Below, one piece after another: positions 59,330 to 64,000 of a DNA stretch of 64,000 nt. Each line of letters starts with the position of its first letter. Position 1 is the first letter of the stretch. The stretch is taken from the NCBI RefSeq assembly GCF_047663525.1, contig NC_092606.1, positions 255,501-319,500 on the forward strand, in the 5' to 3' direction. The notes under the pieces were generated by a model. The model searched no databases. It was given only the letters and a program-made list of their open reading frames with translations, and was not told the origin of the DNA. Both the position numbers and the translations under genes were made by a program. The DNA is from Anas platyrhynchos (taxonomy: Eukaryota > Chordata > Aves > Anseriformes > Anatidae).

Positions 59330-61834
59330 AACTAGAAATGATAGGACAAGTGCATCTGGAAAATAAACTGGTCCAGTCATGTGAAAGGCTAAGAGGATAT
59401 TATGAGGGCAGATGCCTTGGATGCAGATCTTCCACCTGGAAGATGGCCTATGTTTAACAGTTTGCCTGTTCAGGGAGCTGCTTGCACCTGTGCTACTTCA
59501 GGGCACTGAAAATCTGCTATGGCAGGGATGTGGAAAGGCAGCAGCTGGCTGGGACTTGATGCCCTGAGGCAAGAGGAAATGGAAGCTTCATGTTCAGATA
59601 GGATAAGGCAGGCACCAGTACCTATGTTTGCATACAGATGGTTAGGAGTAACTGGCATTTGGAGGGCAGGGAGTCCAGAGGTGGGATGTCTAGGATCTGG
59701 GAGCAAAATTAGCCAGGCATATGGATGGCATTCATTTAGATACAATCCTTAGAGGATATTTTTCATTTATTTATAGCTTTGTCTGACAAACTGTTGGTCT
59801 ATCTTGGATTCCTTCAATGTGGAAAACTGCATGGGATCACAGAAGTAGTAAAGACTCATTTTTTTCTGGTATCTAGGCAATGAAGTCTATAGGATGGGGG
59901 CCTGTGTGATGGACATCAAAATGATATCTTCATTTTTCTAAATTAGAGCAGCCAGGTGATAGCACAAAATACTTGCCCCAACATCTGTCTTGCAGTGTTG
60001 GCTGGTCCACAAATCAGCAGATTAAAGTGTTTTATATAATGCAGATTTTCCAATATCATGTAGATTTTCTAATAGCCCTTGGTGTGGGTTTTTTGGCTGA
60101 ATGATTATCTAACCACAGCTTACATGAACATTTACAATGTGTGCTGCTGTGTACAGCAGTGGCACCAGCAATTCTGAAAGTCTGAGAGAGGAGAGGCTGG
60201 TAGAGTATAGGTCCTTGCTGATGGAGATTGGCTGTGCCAATTGCTTCCACAGAAGGAAGAGTTTCCAACTCTGTTGAGGGCTACAGAGGCATAAGACATC
60301 TCTACAATGCCTTGCAAGGCAAGACTGTACAAGATAATCCTGTACATCTGGTGGCATGCCCTCGGGTAAGGTCAGTGGTACTCCAGGAAGGAGGTGGGGA
60401 AGGGGGAAAGCTTGGGTCTGAGCTATGCTTAAATGTTGGTCTTTATGTACACGCTCTGCCTTTATCTTATTGGTCTTGTTCAGCTCATAGTCATTGGTGC
60501 TACTGACCAGAAGACAATTCCTAGATGAGCCTTGATTTTATGTACAAGAGTATGAGGTATGTATAGGCAGATTTAGCTATGTGATCTCTATTTGCAAACA
60601 GTTGGCACCAACTGCGGACTTTCTGGAGCTTCCAGAGGCTTGAAGAAAGGTTGATGTAGGTGGGAGAAGATTGAGGGGAACATAGAAGTGAACCTGGGGC
60701 AAAGGTATGTTGTCTTTTGCTATAAATGGACTGTTCTGTCTTGATATAGTTCTTCCTATTAGTATTATTCCTATTAGCATTCATAATTAACACTATGTGG
60801 AGAGGGAGTAACAAGTCTAACATCTTGGTCTCTGTACTGTACTGGGAAGCTGGAAGAACTTCCTGAGTAGCTGTAGGTATGCAAGAAGACTGCAAGCAGG
60901 TTTCAGCAGTGAGGAATAACGGCCTGTCATGTCTTCCACTGTTGATAATTATTGAAGTTTTTCTCTTTTCAGTGCTTAATCAGAATGCATTTCAGTACAT
61001 ATCTAGTGTGGTTGAAGATGCCAAAATGAAACTCATCCAAGCTACTACTTTAAAGTGCTGTTCCAGCTATGTTATAGTGCACAGAAAGGAAAAGGTTATG
61101 CAGAAATATGGCCTGTTGCTAACATAAAAATGCTATTCATAGATCAAGGAAATGTAATATGGTAGCTTCTTCACTTTTAATAGTGTAGTGTGAGAGGTGC
61201 TTTGTTCTTTTCCCAATATGGCAAGAAGCTTTACAAAATTAAACCTTGCAATCAAATGGCACCACTATTTTATAATGTCACTGGTGGTTGGGTGACGATA
61301 CTCTTGGAGCTATCCCAGCTTGACTTTTTTCCAGTGTTTTTGGGAACAGAGCCTACATGGGATTAGCAAGTTTAAAAATGCTGAATAAGCACCATGAAGC
61401 TGCAGTTACTTTGTGCCTACATGGCCCGTAGGATATGAACTGAAGTGTGTTGAAAGAGGAGGTTTTTTGAAACTGTTGAATCATGCTCTAATAAGAGGCT
61501 TCTTTGCTGATGTGTTTGGCTCCAATATTACCATTGTAATGTTTTCTTCTTCAATGTGGTGATGTCATCTTGGTATACTGCTGCTGCACTCTCCAGCCCC
61601 CACCCTCCCACCTCCCTGACTTTGTTCTGCTATGAAAGTAATGTTCTAGACATGGGCTATTGAACTTTAAACAGCAGAAAGGATACGTGAATGTTATATG
61701 TGAATATCTGAAGCAGTAATTTAGCCAGCATTCTTCAGAACGTCAACTGTGAAGAGTCAATGACCTCCTGGTGGAGGACAGTGGTAATGTGCCAGCTATA
61801 GCATAACACCTTGTTTTCTTGGCTTTGTCCCAGA
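56976..61834. other. Intergenic DNA without recognised gene
   Basis: Only unsupported short open frames and a long A tract. No splice-supported exon or domain was recognised. Confidence 0.5.
59294..59328. repeat. (A)35 tract
   Basis: Thirty-five consecutive A followed by CAACTAG. No evident retrocopy upstream. Confidence 0.95.
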
Positions 61835-63052
61835 AAGGCTTGGTAGCCTAGGAGAAGGCTGACCAAAGGAAGCCAGTTGATATAATCTTTCTGGATTTCA
61901 TTAAAGCTTTTGACACTGTCTCTCACAGTATCCTTCTGGACAAAATGACCAGAATACAGTTAGATAAAAGCATAATAAGATGAGTGAACAGTTGGTTGAT
62001 GGGTTGGGCCCAGAGGGTTCTTGTAAATGAGGTTACATCAAGCTGGCTGCCTGTCACTACTGGGGTTCCCCAGGGCTTCATTTTAGGACCAGTCCTCTTC
62101 AATGATTTCATAAATGATTTGGATTAAGGACTTGAAGTTTTTTTTGAGCAAGATCACAGATGATACCAAATAGATTGCAGCTGTTGAGTCTGTCAAGGGT
62201 AGTGAGGTCTTGCAGAGAGATCTGGACAAATTAGAGAGCTGGGCAATCACCAACAACATGAAGTTTAACAAGAGCAACTGATGGATTCTGAACCTGGGAA
62301 GGGGCAACTCTGGTTGTACATACAGACTGGGGGATGAGATGTTGGAGGGGTAGCCCTTCGGAAAGGGGTCTGGGGGTTTTGATAAACAGCAAGCTGAACG
62401 TGAGCCAGCAGTGTGCCCTGGCAGCCAGGAGGGCCAACCATATCCTGGGGTACATCAAGAACAGCATTGCTAGTCAGTCAGGGGAAGTTATTGTCTCACT
62501 CTACTCTGTGGTGGTGTGGCCTTACCTTGAGTAATTTGTGCAGCTTTGGGCGCCATGGTATAAGACATAAAGGTGTTAGAGAGCATCCAAAGGAGGGCAA
62601 CAAATACGTTAAATGGTCTAGGGGGAAGACATATGAGGTGCAACTGAAGTCACTTAGCTTGGAGGAGTCTGAGGGGAGGCCTCATCACAGTCTGCAGCTC
62701 CCTCACAACAGGGAGCAGAGAGGTGGATGCTGATCTTTTCTCTCTGGTGACCAGCGATAGGACCTGAGAGAATGGCTTGAAGCTATGACAGGGGTGGTTC
62801 AGGATGGATATCAGGAAATATCAGGAAAAGATTCTTCACTGAGAGGGTGGTCAGGCACTGGAACAGGCTCCCAAGGGAAGTGGGGAGCACCAAACCTGCC
62901 AGAGTTCGAGAGGTGTTTGGACAATGTTCTCAGACATGTGATCTGATTTTCTTTTTTTTGGGGGGGGGAGGGGTAGGGGTGTTCCTTTGGGAACCCAGGA
63001 GTTGGACTTGATGATCCTTGTGGGTCCCTTCAAACTTGGCTATTCTATGAAT
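61835..63052 (+). mobile_element. CR1 LINE with reverse-transcriptase remnant
   Basis: The longest CR1 copy of the window. The 5' part still reads DIIFLDFIKAFDTVSH and [13 protein letters not shown], pieces of the CR1 reverse transcriptase, followed by a degraded aspartate-motif region (DDTK). The 3' part includes CAGCAGTGTGCCCTGGCAGC and ends near GGTCCCTTCAAACTTGGCTA and TTCTATGAATG. Stops and frameshifts make it inactive. A pure G9 run interrupts the tail near 62962. Confidence 0.95.
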
Positions 63053-64000
63053 GCTTGTTAATTTGCTCAATTTTCTCCTCATACTGGAGGGTCAGAAAAA
63101 CATGTGTGGCATCCAAGGAAGCTGTGTTTGTGTCTTATCTATATTACGATCATTTGCTTTACAGTGACAACACAATAAAAAGTCTTTTGTCAAATTCAAG
63201 TTTATCCTGTATCTGGTAATATATGTAACATAATCTGGTTTAGGGGGGAAAAAAAAAGAAATTAAACAGGGTGGCTTTAGGTGATACATCTGTGGTATTG
63301 TTAGATCTGGGATTTGAGACCTTGTGTGGCTTGCATGATGCTTATGTAGTAATATCATGATTGCTCTGGAAGATTGTATGCAAACAAGAAGAGCTGTTTT
63401 CACAGCAGGGCTATACTGGTACAGAACAACAGGCACAGCAGGGCTACTAATAGCAGGCTCCAGTCTGTGCTGGTCCAGTGAATACCTCACAGCAGCACTT
63501 GTGCAACTGAGAAGTGAAGAAATAGGTGTACACTTGGAAACATCCAGATCTTGAGTGAACAAAGCTTTCTGGTCTTAGCTGCTGTCATTTATTTTTTTTT
63601 ATGTGCTGGACTGTAAACCTCACACCACCCAAGAAGTAAGCAGGTCGTCAGAGAGCTGTAAGGAGTCTGGGCGTAGGCTTGACCATTCATTAGCAATATT
63701 ACTGGTGCACTAGTGTCGTGGGAGAAATAATGCTTCTCTCAGTAGAAGCTGATTCATGTTAAGGATTTTTGTTTTCTGAGAGAGATTGCAGGAAATCAGT
63801 TTGAGAGAGCTGTGCAAAAAAAAAAAAAAAACCTCAACCTGTGGCTTGAAAAGCTGGTCCAAGCAAAGTTTTAAAACACTCATTATTGTGCTCAAATGGA
63901 TTTATGTAAAAGGTACATACCTGAAAGAAATGTAGTCTCTGGGAATCTCACTAGCAGCAGTTGAACCAGATGACAGTGACTGGTGTAAGTTCAACAGCTG
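63053..64000. other. Intergenic DNA at the window end
   Basis: No supported gene. Frames on both strands between about 63.1 and 63.56 kb overlap each other and carry no recognisable domain. A15 run at about 63817-63831. Confidence 0.5.

Noticed and set aside
63092..63562. 156-residue minus-strand frame
   Set aside because: No domain, no splice partners, low-complexity hydrophobic stretch; antisense frame also open by chance.
1..64000. Bacterial-type systems (CRISPR, operons, defence islands, tRNA/rRNA genes)
   Set aside because: Spliced genes, CR1 LINEs and a CpG island show a bird nuclear genome. No regularly spaced repeats or RNA genes were seen.

Overview
The window is vertebrate nuclear DNA, almost certainly from a bird. 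It has interrupted genes with consensus GT/AG splice sites, one CpG island, long A/T tracts, no bacterial-style gene packing, and at least seven CR1 LINE copies in the avian style (3' ends of the ATTCTATG type, 5'-truncated, several with internal deletions). It also carries one avian-type LTR. The species cannot be fixed from sequence alone.

Left part (about 1.4-16.7 kb): a complete 12-exon gene on the minus strand, recognised as SLC13A5, the plasma-membrane Na+/citrate cotransporter (NaCT). All 12 coding exons were placed base by base. The phases agree at every junction and the joined reading frame is 1,740 nt (579 residues plus stop). Exon 1 lies in a CpG island at about 15.85-16.72 kb. The introns hold two CR1 fragments and two long A/T homopolymers.

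Middle part (about 16.9-25.8 kb): a plus-strand gene, head to head with SLC13A5, recognised as XAF1 (XIAP-associated factor 1, a TRAF-type zinc-finger pro-apoptotic, interferon-linked gene). SLC13A5 and XAF1 are also divergent neighbours in mammals (human 17p13). Four exons are supported by finger spacing and phase. A fifth, the first exon, is a candidate close to the CpG island. The joined model is in frame (228 residues) but lacks the middle zinc fingers known from the mammalian protein, and one remaining finger has Ser where the fourth zinc ligand should be Cys. The gene is either a shortened bird form or is decaying.

Right part (about 26-64 kb): no protein-coding gene could be supported. 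It holds four CR1 copies, one LTR, simple repeats, poly-G runs that are natural assembly weak spots, and several AT-rich, homeodomain-site-like blocks that could be conserved non-coding elements. No CRISPR, rRNA, tRNA or bacterial mobile element was seen.

No new multi-gene system was found. The points most worth checking are the shortened XAF1, the possible shared promoter, an unusual Asp in a conserved SLC13A5 motif, and a 37-nt U tract just inside the SLC13A5 exon 7 donor.
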